Notes under the pieces: model-generated
Databases searched by the model: none
What the model saw: the letters and a program-made list of their open reading frames with translations, nothing else
What the model was told of the DNA's origin: nothing
Assembly: GCA_030836935.1 (NCBI GenBank)
Contig: JAUPMA010000257.1
Location: forward strand, 1 to 6,973
Reading direction: 5' to 3'
From: Pseudomonadota bacterium
GTDB taxonomy: Bacteria; Pseudomonadota; Gammaproteobacteria; SZUA-229
Length of the DNA stretch: 6,973 nt
Shown: one piece after another, positions 1 to 6,003 of the stretch
Numbering within the stretch: the stretch's first letter is position 1
How the letters are laid out: the number at the start of each line of letters is the position of its first letter
Position numbers and translations under genes: made by a program

Positions 1-1268
1 TCCTCGGTTGAACGCTGGGTACGGCTGGCCAGCGTGCGAACTTCATCGGCCACCACGGCAAAACCGCGTCCCTGTTCGCCGGCTCGTGCCGCTTCAATGG
101 CGGCATTCAGTGCCAGCAGATTGGTTTGCTCGGCCACGCCCTTGATCACATCCAGCACAGCCGTGATTTTCTGGCTGTCCTGTTCCAGCTGGCGAATGGT
201 ATCGGCTGCCGCTTCAATGTTTTTCGCCAGATCCTGAATCCGTGACACTGTCTGGCTCACTACCTGCTGGCCATTGCGGGTTTCGTCGTTCGATTCTTTC
301 GCCGCGCTGGCCGCGTGGCTGATATTGCTGGCTACTTCATGCACGGCAGCGGTCATCTCGTTCATCGCCGTGGCTACCTGATCCGTTTCCGTGCGCTGCC
401 GCGCCGTGGTCTCATCCGCCTTGCTCACAATCAATTGCAGTTCGCTCGATGTATCGGTCACCTGGTCACTCATACCGCGAATCTGCGCAATCATCTGCTG
501 CAGATTGTCGCGCATTTTGTTGAGTGACAACGCCAGCTCGCCAATTTCATCACCGCGGCTGATCCGGTTGCTGACCGTAAGATCGCCATCTGCCAGATGC
601 TGCAGCTGGTTAACAATTTCCGGCAATTCGCGTAACGCCCGCAACATGGCGACAAACAGAATCAGTACGAAAACGGCTTCCGCCGCACCGCCGATCAACA
701 GTTGGGTAACCGCTGACTCCGACATTTCCTTCTGCTGTGTCAGGGCTTCATCCGCCCGGGTATGCGCCGAGGCCACAAACTCATCCACCAGCCCACCCAG
801 CTTGCCGGCCGCTGCATCAAAGCGGTCCATCATCCGGTTGCCACCTGATGGCCCCTCGGCAACATAGGTCTTGGCCATTTGTTTACCGACTTCATAGTAC
901 TCATTGAAGACCGGCACCATGTCACGGTAGGTTGCCGCATGTTCGGCATCCACCTGCTGCAATTCATCAATTAACTGGTGAAACTGGCGGGCACTTTTTT
1001 CGGCTTCGTCAAAACCGTCGGCCAGGCCATCCTGGGCGCGGGTAGCGCTGATGTCTGTCAGCCATTGCTGCACCTGCACCACAGAAAGCTTGAGCTCGGC
1101 CGCCTTGTTCAGCACCACCATTTCCCGCTGCTGAATGTTGTCTGACAGCTGAACAATGTTCCTGAACGTGGCAATCAGTACCGTACTGGCCATGAAAATG
1201 ACGATAATGAGAATCGTGGATAAAACGATGAATTTCTGCTTCAGCGACTGGTTATGGAAAATTTGCAT
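1..1268 (-). CDS. Methyl-accepting chemotaxis protein, partial (C-terminus beyond left edge)
   Basis: This is a transmembrane chemoreceptor that would signal through CheW/CheA to the flagellar motor or a related output. The frame is open from ATG at 1268 to the window edge (422 codons), so the adaptation region and true stop lie outside. Visible order: a short cytoplasmic start, TM1 at about residues 13-34, a helical periplasmic sensor (about 35-187) with the segment [14 protein letters not shown] at 64-77, TM2 at about 188-207, a HAMP domain (about 209-262, with a GDEIGEL motif), then the coiled-coil signalling domain. The conserved hairpin tip starts at E380 ([19 protein letters not shown]), followed by [15 protein letters not shown]. 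An in-frame TGA at 1308-1310 lies upstream with no other ATG before 1268, which fixes the start. The ligand cannot be inferred. The periplasmic part looks like a helical-bundle sensor, but I cannot name the family with certainty. Confidence 0.96.
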   Translation of the reverse strand, partial: MQIFHNQSLKQKFIVLSTILIIVIFMASTVLIATFRNIVQLSDNIQQREMVVLNKAAELKLSVVQVQQWLTDISATRAQDGLADGFDEAEKSARQFHQLIDELQQVDAEHAATYRDMVPVFNEYYEVGKQMAKTYVAEGPSGGNRMMDRFDAAAGKLGGLVDEFVASAHTRADEALTQQKEMSESAVTQLLIGGAAEAVFVLILFVAMLRALRELPEIVNQLQHLADGDLTVSNRISRGDEIGELALSLNKMRDNLQQMIAQIRGMSDQVTDTSSELQLIVSKADETTARQRTETDQVATAMNEMTAAVHEVASNISHAASAAKESNDETRNGQQVVSQTVSRIQDLAKNIEAAADTIRQLEQDSQKITAVLDVIKGVAEQTNLLALNAAIEAARAGEQGRGFAVVADEVRTLASRTQRSTE

Positions 1269-1366
1269 AAGATCATTCCACTCGTTGTTATTTGGTTTGA
1301 TGCATCGTCAGCCGCCCAGCCTCTGATGCCGCCGCCAATTACCCGCGTGACACATTAATTTCACAA

Positions 1367-1375
1367 AGAATAGCA
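1367..1375 (-). promoter_or_regulatory. Possible extended -10 promoter for the chemoreceptor gene
   Basis: Read on the minus strand, the divergent intergenic region holds TGCTATTCT, an extended -10 shape (TG, one base, then TATTCT, 4 of 6 to consensus). It lies about 100 bp upstream of the chemoreceptor ATG. No good -35 sits 16-18 bp before it, and I saw no convincing FliA-type flagellar promoter. This is a weak, pattern-only call. Confidence 0.2.
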
Positions 1376-1402
1376 CTGAACTCAAAAATTGCCGCTGGCC
1401 CG

Positions 1403-1432
1403 GCGGATGCCGGATCCGCACTTGCGCGGCAT
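1403..1432. repeat. Short overlapping inverted repeats in the divergent intergenic region
   Basis: GCGGAT (1403-1408) pairs with ATCCGC (1414-1419). Overlapping it, ATGCCG (1407-1412) pairs with CGGCAT (1427-1432), with an inner CGCA/TGCG pair. The two hairpins are mutually exclusive and sit 20-50 bp upstream of the srkA start, so they would be in its leader or operator region. There is no T-run, so this is not an intrinsic terminator. The arms are short enough to be chance. Confidence 0.3.
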
Positions 1433-1451
1433 TACCGGTTAACATCCGCCC

Positions 1452-2438
1452 ATGGAAACTGCCGACACTACAGAACTCAGCCAGCACGATTTTGCCGCGC
1501 TGGCACCCGAAACCATTATCAGCGCGGTGGAAAGCCTCGGGCTGAACTGTGATGCGCGCGTGTTCGCGCTCAACAGTTACGAAAACCGCGTCTACCAGAT
1601 CGGCATTGAAGACCAGCCGCCACTGATCGGAAAGTTTTATCGCCCCAACCGCTGGACTGACGAACAGATTATTGAAGAACACGACTTCACCACCGAGCTG
1701 GCCGAACTCGACATTCCGGTGGTGGCGCCGTTACGTTTTGATGGACGCAGCCTGCTGCATTACCGGCAATATCGCTTTGCCTTGTATCCGCGCAAGGGCG
1801 GGCGCACGCCGGAACTGGATAACCGCGAGCACCTGCTCTGGCTCGGGCGTTATCTGGGCCGCATTCATGCCGTCGGGGCTACCCGTCGGTTTCAGTACCG
1901 GCCGGGCGTTGATCTGCAAAGTTATGTCATCCGGCCTGTGGATTTTTTGCTGACCCACGGGTTTATTCCTGAATACCTGAGGGATGTTTACCAGGGTTTG
2001 ATTAATGCACTCATGCCGCGGCTGGAACAGCATTTATCAAGCGTGTCCTACCAGCCGATCCGGCTGCACGGCGATTGCCATCCCGGCAACATTTTGTGGC
2101 ACGATAGCGGCCCCAACTTTGTCGATTTTGATGACAGCCGCATGGGGCCTGCGGTGCAGGATTTATGGATGCTATTATCGGGCGAAGAGGATGACCGCCG
2201 GCACCAGCTGGATGTGCTGCTCGACGGCTATTTCCAGTTTCATGAATTCAACCTGGCGGAAACAAAACTGATTGAAACCCTGCGCTGCATGCGCATTGTG
2301 CATTACAGCGGCTGGCTGGCCCAGCGCTGGACCGATCCGGCATTTCCGGCTACGTTCACCTGGTTCAACACACCGCATTACTGGGAACAACAAATCTTGC
2401 AGCTCAGGGAACAGCTGGCACAGGTACAGGAAGATTAA
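1452..2438 (+). CDS. srkA: Stress response kinase A (SrkA/YihE family Ser/Thr kinase)
   Basis: This is a cytoplasmic ATP-dependent protein kinase of the aminoglycoside-phosphotransferase-like fold. The E. coli protein (YihE/RdoA) is Cpx-linked, protects against envelope and oxidative stress, and is reported to counter MazF-mediated death. The 328-residue length equals the E. coli length. Visible motifs: NSYENRVYQI (41-50), GKFYRPNRW around K61 (nucleotide-binding lysine region), EEHDF at 75-79, the catalytic loop HGDCHPGN at 206-213 with D208 and N213, and VDFDD at 224-228 with the metal-binding D225, followed by GPAVQDLWMLL. Spacing of the two aspartates is one residue longer than in E. coli (D201/D217). 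An in-frame TAA at 1440-1442 lies just upstream, so ATG 1452 is the first possible ATG; the Shine-Dalgarno is poor. In enterobacteria srkA is followed by dsbA; here a sensor gene follows instead. Confidence 0.96.
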   Translation: METADTTELSQHDFAALAPETIISAVESLGLNCDARVFALNSYENRVYQIGIEDQPPLIGKFYRPNRWTDEQIIEEHDFTTELAELDIPVVAPLRFDGRSLLHYRQYRFALYPRKGGRTPELDNREHLLWLGRYLGRIHAVGATRRFQYRPGVDLQSYVIRPVDFLLTHGFIPEYLRDVYQGLINALMPRLEQHLSSVSYQPIRLHGDCHPGNILWHDSGPNFVDFDDSRMGPAVQDLWMLLSGEEDDRRHQLDVLLDGYFQFHEFNLAETKLIETLRCMRIVHYSGWLAQRWTDPAFPATFTWFNTPHYWEQQILQLREQLAQVQED

Positions 2439-2451
2439 GGGCTAACAAATG
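2437..2451 (+). promoter_or_regulatory. Ribosome binding site overlapping the srkA stop codon
   Basis: The bases AAGGG (2437-2441) overlap the end of the srkA TAA stop (2436-2438) and lie 7 bases before the ATG at 2449. This purine-rich site is a good Shine-Dalgarno, and it places translation start of the sensor within 10 bp of srkA termination. That arrangement suggests co-transcription and translational coupling of the two genes. Confidence 0.6.
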
Positions 2452-3621
2452 AAAATTACTCACCGGTTATTTGCCAGCATTGTCATTACCGCACTGGCCT
2501 TTATTTTTTTGCTGGCCGTTATCGACATTGTTGCCGGCAAACAGCAAAACTCCCAGGAAATCCGCACCGTCATCAGTCAGCTCGACAAACAGTTTTTGCA
2601 TGCCCAGATAGAAGTACGCACGCATGCAGACAACCCGCAGTTTGTTGAAAATGTTTTCAAGCAAATTGATCTGACGCGCGAAAAACTGCAACCATTGAGC
2701 GCCGCAAAATATGGCGAAATCACCCGGCTCACGGAAAAACTGGATACCTACCAGGAAAAATTCATGGAGCTGGCCACCGCCAGCACCCAGGTCAGCGCCA
2801 TGGAACAGGCGCCCGGCAAGGACATGAATATCTACGCCCGGTTATTGCAGCGCAAACAAAAACTGACTGAAGAACTTGCCATAACAGAAAATGAAATTAC
2901 CCAACTGATTCAGGCCATCGACCACCGGCTTGAAAAATACATCACCCGAAAGGATTTATCCCTGGAAAGATTACGCTGGATCAGCGCGCTCAGCATTATC
3001 TTCATCACCCTGATATTAACCAATCACCTGGTTGGCAGTTTTACCAAACCTTTCAAGCGGCTGATTGCCCACATCAATTTACTGGCCGCAGGCCAGTTAA
3101 ACCTGCAAACCGATATTACCGGCAAGGACGAACTGGGCCAGCTTGGCAGGTTGCTGAACAGCATGAGCCGGCAACTTGATCGCGCCTTTGATGAGCTGAA
3201 AAGCGAACGCGACACACTGACCCGTACTGTTGAAGAACTCAAACGAACGCAACACGACCTGCAACAGACAGAAACCAAATACAACCGCCTGTTTGAAACA
3301 TCGGCCGATGCCATACTGATTCTGAATGGCGAAAAAATCATGCAATGCAATCGCGCGGCGCTCCAGTTATTTAATGTTGACTCGATTGAAGCCTTCAGGC
3401 GGCTGCACCTGTCTGATTTGTCACCCGACAAGCAAGGCAATGGCGAAGCTTCCTTCCTTGCCATCAGCCAGCATATTTCTGCCGCCTACAAACTTGGCGA
3501 ACATCAATTTGAATGGCTGCACAAACAGTATCAGGGTGAGATTTTTACGGCCCGCGTTATATTTACCGTACTGGATCTTGGCTACACGCAGTTGTTGCAG
3601 GCGGCCATTCGCAGAATCTAG
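2449..3621 (+). CDS. Membrane-bound HAMP-PAS sensor protein without an output domain
   Basis: This 390-residue inner-membrane protein resembles the sensory half of a histidine kinase or diguanylate cyclase. Order: TM1 at about 8-29, a periplasmic, charged helical region (about 30-175), TM2 at about 177-197, a HAMP domain (about 198-250, with P201 and KDELGQLGRLLN at 226-237), a coiled coil (about 248-275), then a PAS domain (about 278-388, beginning YNRLFETSADAILILNGEKI). The last PAS strand reads LLQAAIRRI and then stops, where relatives usually continue into a DITERK-type linker and a GGDEF, EAL or HisKA/HATPase module. No such module is encoded in any frame before lnt. It lies 10 bp after srkA and converges with lnt. 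It may be a degenerate kinase or cyclase, or a working sensor that acts through a partner; no specific function can be assigned. The domain architecture call is firm. Confidence 0.85.
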   Translation: MKITHRLFASIVITALAFIFLLAVIDIVAGKQQNSQEIRTVISQLDKQFLHAQIEVRTHADNPQFVENVFKQIDLTREKLQPLSAAKYGEITRLTEKLDTYQEKFMELATASTQVSAMEQAPGKDMNIYARLLQRKQKLTEELAITENEITQLIQAIDHRLEKYITRKDLSLERLRWISALSIIFITLILTNHLVGSFTKPFKRLIAHINLLAAGQLNLQTDITGKDELGQLGRLLNSMSRQLDRAFDELKSERDTLTRTVEELKRTQHDLQQTETKYNRLFETSADAILILNGEKIMQCNRAALQLFNVDSIEAFRRLHLSDLSPDKQGNGEASFLAISQHISAAYKLGEHQFEWLHKQYQGEIFTARVIFTVLDLGYTQLLQAAIRRI

Positions 3622-3719
3622 TCTGGATTTTTACCAACCTGAATATTTCATCAGGAAAAAGATTTCGCCGTTCCTCGGCAACTGCTCCCGGCGTTGCTCT
3701 ACCTCCTGCGTTTTATTTT
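3622..3719. other. Convergent intergenic region between the sensor gene and lnt
   Basis: This 98-bp AT-rich spacer separates two convergent genes. It contains an inverted repeat CCTGA/TCAGG (3638-3655), the hairpin called separately as a weak lnt terminator, and a T-rich run at 3711-3721 flanked by GCGTT/AACGC. No strong plus-strand intrinsic terminator is evident for the srkA-sensor unit. I see no remnant of a kinase or cyclase domain here. Confidence 0.5.
3656..3679 (-). terminator. Weak intrinsic terminator candidate downstream of lnt
   Basis: On the minus strand, about 40 bp after the lnt stop, GCCG and CGGC (3676-3679 and 3667-3670) flank the loop AGGAA and are followed by GAAATCTTTTT. 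The stem is only 4 bp and the T-run starts 6 bases after it, so this is a marginal candidate. Confidence 0.3.
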
Positions 3720-5216
3720 TTAACGCCTGGCAAACCGCCAGAACAAAACAGACAGGCCGGCAACAACAAGCATCAGCAGCAGATAATTGCGCCACCAGGC
3801 ATACGGCGTTCTGCCCTGCAATGGCTGTACGGTTGCATTCAATACATGAATCCGGAATTGCGGCGATTGCGCCACAACACGTCCCTTGTGATCAATAACA
3901 GCCGACACACCGGTATTGGTTGCGCGCAATAAATAACGCCCCGCTTCAAGTGCGCGCATACGCGCAATCTGGTGATGCTGCCAGGGTTCGATCGAATCCT
4001 CGAACCAGGCATCATTGCTGACATTTACCAGCAAAGCCGCTTCTGGCAAATCGCGCATCACATCGCGGTCAAAGACATCCTCAAAACAGATATTGATGCC
4101 CACCGCATGACCGGCGACCGTCACCAGTTCCTGATCAACACTCGCCGCCGCAATATCCGACATCGGAATGTTGATCCAGCGCCGGAAAAAATCCAGCGCC
4201 GACCGGAAAGGATAATATTCTCCCAGCGGCACCAGATGACGTTTACGGTAAAGTCCATCGCGCAAGCTGAGTACGCTGTTGTAATAAACACGCCGCTCAC
4301 TGTCGCCGGTAAAAATTCCGAACAGCACTTCACTGTCCTGTTGCAATGCGCGCCGGCGCAGGTATTCGATGTAATCCGGAACACGATGCGCAAAATCCGG
4401 CACAGCTGTTTCCGGCCAGACGATCAAATCGCTTTCCCAGCTTGATTCCGTCAGATGGCGATAACGCTCCAGGGTAATTTCGCGCATGCCGTATTGCCAC
4501 TTCTGCTGTTGCGGCACGTTGCCCTGCAGCAGCGAAACACGCATCGGCTCACCGCTTTTTTCCACCCATTCAATTTGCAGCAACAACCAGCCGGACAACC
4601 AGATCACGACCAGACACAGCCAGATCATGCGCCATTGTTTTTTGTCCAGCCACAACAGCGTCAGCAACCCGGCCGTCAACGCAGCGAAATAACCCGCGCC
4701 CAGTCCGCCAATAACCGGCGCATAACCCGCCAGCGGCGTATCAATTTGCGCATAACCGGTTTGCAGCCAGGGAAATCCGGTAAACAGCCAGCCACGCAAC
4801 CATTCACTGCCTACCCAGAGCGCCGGTAATACTGCAATAATTTTTATCAGGCGCGATGTTCTGAAAAATTTCTGCGCCAGATACATGGCCAGCGCCGGAA
4901 AAATCGCGAGATAGGCCGACAGCATTGCCAGCATGATAATCACCAGCCACAGCGGTGTGCCGCCGTGATAGTGCAGACTGTAATAAATCCAGTGCACGCC
5001 ATGAAAAAACCAGCCCAGACCAAACAGCCAGCCCAGCAATGCCGCACGGCCGGCCGATTGTTCATGCACCAGAAAAAACAGCCAGCCAAGTAACAGATAA
5101 ATCAGCCAGAACTGATCATAAGGCGCATAGGCCAATGGCATTAACAAACCGGAAAACAGCGCGCTGGCAGGCAACAGATATGGTGTTATGGTGTTTTTAT
5201 TATTGAATACATTCAT
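3720..5216 (-). CDS. lnt: Apolipoprotein N-acyltransferase
   Basis: Lnt is an inner-membrane enzyme that transfers an acyl chain from phospholipid to the N-terminal cysteine of apolipoproteins, the last step of lipoprotein maturation before Lol sorting. The 498-residue product is close to the E. coli length (512). The N-terminal third (about 13-215) is a series of hydrophobic membrane spans. A nitrilase-fold periplasmic domain covers about 225-465, and one C-terminal span lies at about 478-495. The catalytic triad is visible: E269 in VWPETAVP, K325 in YRKRHLVPLGEY (with E333) and C377 in NICFED. VNVSNDAWF at 397-405 is also typical. ATG 5216 gives the usual short cytoplasmic start; its Shine-Dalgarno is poor. 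Gammaproteobacterial lnt often lies next to corC/ybeX and ybeY, but here it stands between a repeat-bearing gap and a convergent sensor gene, so it probably has its own promoter. Confidence 0.97.
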   Translation of the reverse strand: MNVFNNKNTITPYLLPASALFSGLLMPLAYAPYDQFWLIYLLLGWLFFLVHEQSAGRAALLGWLFGLGWFFHGVHWIYYSLHYHGGTPLWLVIIMLAMLSAYLAIFPALAMYLAQKFFRTSRLIKIIAVLPALWVGSEWLRGWLFTGFPWLQTGYAQIDTPLAGYAPVIGGLGAGYFAALTAGLLTLLWLDKKQWRMIWLCLVVIWLSGWLLLQIEWVEKSGEPMRVSLLQGNVPQQQKWQYGMREITLERYRHLTESSWESDLIVWPETAVPDFAHRVPDYIEYLRRRALQQDSEVLFGIFTGDSERRVYYNSVLSLRDGLYRKRHLVPLGEYYPFRSALDFFRRWINIPMSDIAAASVDQELVTVAGHAVGINICFEDVFDRDVMRDLPEAALLVNVSNDAWFEDSIEPWQHHQIARMRALEAGRYLLRATNTGVSAVIDHKGRVVAQSPQFRIHVLNATVQPLQGRTPYAWWRNYLLLMLVVAGLSVLFWRFARR

Positions 5217-5374
5217 GATGTCAGGGCTCGGGAAAAAACGGTATCTGATAATGCCAAAAATTTCCCGGCATCAACCCTTGCAGGAATGAAAACGGAGCGC
5301 ACGGGAAATGTTCCGTCTTTCCCTGCATCATTTGTGGTGAAGGTTTTTCAACGCACAGGAAAGCTCATTAAATT

Positions 5375-5402
5375 GTCATCGCGAGGCGCAACCCGCCGTG
5401 GC
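5375..5402 (+). repeat. REP-like palindromic unit 1 (truncated or diverged)
   Basis: The unit starts GTCATCGCGAGG and runs through CGCAACCCGCC to GTGGC, matching unit 2 in its conserved head (GTCATYGCGAG) and in GTGGC. It lacks the CAATCCAG tail of unit 2 and is joined head-to-tail to it with one base between. Confidence 0.6.
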
Positions 5403-5403
5403 T

Positions 5404-5438
5404 GTCATTGCGAGACACGAAGTGTCGTGGCAATCCAG
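5404..5438 (+). repeat. REP-like palindromic unit 2
   Basis: The unit runs from GTCATTGCGAG to GCAATCCAG. It is itself an imperfect hairpin: TTGC, then GACAC, loop GAA, GTGTC, then GCAA. Together with unit 3 it forms a larger inverted pair around a 15-bp spacer. Confidence 0.8.
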
Positions 5439-5453
5439 AAATGCCCATAAATA

Positions 5454-5491
5454 CTGGATTGCTTCACCGTCTGCGACGGTTCGCAATGACG
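5454..5491 (-). repeat. REP-like palindromic unit 3 (inverted relative to unit 2)
   Basis: The unit reads CTGGATTGC on the plus strand and ends CGCAATGACG, the inverse of unit 2's ends. Its core ACCGTC-TGC-GACGGT is a perfect 6-bp hairpin whose bases differ from the unit 2 stem, so the stem pairing is kept while the sequence has changed. It begins 38 bp past the trx stop on the minus strand, where it could form a 3'-end structure of the trx transcript. Confidence 0.8.
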
Positions 5492-5529
5492 ATTTCATAC
5501 TTGTTCAGATATTCCCTGGCGAATCCGCA

Positions 5530-5889
5530 TTATTTCGCCGATGCAATATCCGCTTTCACCTTTTCCATATCCAGTGATTTCACCTGAACAACCAGTTCTT
5601 CCAGCGCTGACGCGGGCAGCATGCCGGCCTCGGCAAAAAGAATGATCTGCTCGCGGAAAATCATCAATGTGGGAATGGAACGGATCTGGAAATGTCCGGC
5701 AATGCCCTGTTCGATTTCAGTGTTGATTTTGCCAAACACAACGTCGGCATGTTTTTCGGATACCGATTCATAAATCGGCCCGAATGATTTGCAGGGTCCG
5801 CACCAGGGCGCCCAGAAATCCACGATCACGATATCGTTATTCGTTACGGTGGATTCAAAATTGTCTTCGTTCAGTTCAATCGTTGCCAC
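5530..5889 (-). CDS. Thioredoxin-family protein
   Basis: This is a cytoplasmic thiol-disulfide oxidoreductase of thioredoxin size (119 residues). It carries the active site WCGPC with C30 and C33, preceded by VDFWAP, and the cis-proline loop SIPTL with P73. There is no signal peptide. The segment HADVVFGKINTEIEQ (47-61) and the FREQIILFAEAGMLP stretch (78-92) fit a conserved proteobacterial thioredoxin subfamily distinct from canonical TrxA, with a slightly extended charged C-terminus (LDMEKVKADIASAK); the subfamily call is from memory. The start codon is GTG at 5887-5889, supported by a GGAG Shine-Dalgarno 7 bases upstream. It is likely transcribed alone: 114 bp separates it from the ABC gene, with a plausible promoter in between. 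Its reduction partner and client proteins cannot be told from the sequence. Confidence 0.93.
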   Translation of the reverse strand: MATIELNEDNFESTVTNNDIVIVDFWAPWCGPCKSFGPIYESVSEKHADVVFGKINTEIEQGIAGHFQIRSIPTLMIFREQIILFAEAGMLPASALEELVVQVKSLDMEKVKADIASAK

Positions 5890-5943
5890 GACAGGTCTCC
5901 AGGTTACGGGCGGGTGATTCGTTAATCGACCCTACAGGCCGCG

Positions 5944-5949
5944 ATTGTA
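5944..5949 (-). promoter_or_regulatory. Alternative -10 box for the thioredoxin gene
   Basis: TACAAT on the minus strand matches the -10 consensus at 5 of 6 positions and lies 54 bp before the GTG start. No clear -35 is found 16-18 bp upstream, so it is weaker than the promoter at 5967-5994. Confidence 0.25.
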
Positions 5950-5966
5950 CAGAATCATCGTTTTCT

Positions 5967-5994
5967 AATATATGACTTAAAAGAAGGGATTCAA
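5967..5994 (-). promoter_or_regulatory. Probable sigma-70 type promoter for the thioredoxin gene
   Basis: On the minus strand TTGAAT (5989-5994, 4 of 6 to -35) is followed after 16 bp by TATATT (5967-5972, 5 of 6 to -10). It sits about 80-105 bp before the GTG start, in an AT-rich island. It overlaps the hairpin after the ABC gene, so one segment may end one transcript and start the next. Confidence 0.45.
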
Positions 5995-5998
5995 TCCC
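5979..5998 (-). terminator. Short intrinsic terminator candidate after the ABC exporter gene
   Basis: Six bases past the ABC gene's final codon on the minus strand, GGGAT and ATCCC flank a 3-base loop, followed by TTCTTTTAA. The stem is only 5-6 bp, which is marginal, but its position and T-rich tail fit a terminator. It also overlaps the -35 box of the thioredoxin promoter. Confidence 0.4.
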
Positions 5999-6003
5999 TG
6001 CCG

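Larger units (their letters stand above)
5217..5529. other. Gene-free region upstream of lnt
   Basis: This 313-bp gap separates trx from lnt, both on the minus strand. Its right half (5375-5491) holds three palindromic repeat units, annotated separately. Its left half (5217-5370) should contain the lnt leader and promoter. There I see only a poor -35/-10 pair on the minus strand (TTGATG, 15 bp, CATTAT at 5248-5274). There is also an 8-base inverted repeat, ATTTCCCG (5260-5267) and CGGGAAAT (5302-5309), of a size expected by chance. I support no coding sequence here. Confidence 0.6.

Noticed and set aside
391..867. Plus-strand 158-codon open frame, Ser/Ala/Arg rich
   Set aside because: It is antisense to the HAMP and signalling regions of the chemoreceptor, whose minus-strand frame is continuous and has strong family motifs.
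3326..3898. Plus-strand open frame of 190 codons bridging the sensor 3' end and the lnt 3' end, a possible frameshifted continuation of the sensor
   Set aside because: Its peptide past 3621 shows no DITERK, HisKA, HATPase or GGDEF motifs, and it is antisense to the conserved lnt C-terminus. It is a shadow frame.
3972..4445. Plus-strand 157-codon open frame
   Set aside because: It lies fully antisense to the catalytic domain of lnt, has no recognisable motifs, and overlaps another shadow frame.
5248..5274. lnt promoter candidate TTGATG, 15 bp, CATTAT on the minus strand
   Set aside because: Both boxes match at only 4 of 6 positions and the spacer is too short, so it is not better than chance in an AT-rich stretch.
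5260..5323. Inverted repeats ATTTCCCG/CGGGAAAT and GGGAAA/TTTCCC upstream of lnt
   Set aside because: An 8-base pair of this kind is expected by chance within about 300 bp, and there is no T-run or other context to support a function.
5286..5450. Plus-strand 54-codon small open frame in the gap upstream of lnt
   Set aside because: Half of it is translated palindromic repeat, its purine-rich site touches the ATG without spacing, and the peptide resembles nothing recognisable.
5375..5491. CRISPR array interpretation of the repeat cluster
   Set aside because: The units are palindromic, of mixed orientation and diverged, with spacers of 1 and 15 bp, which does not fit regular direct repeats with 30-40 bp spacers.
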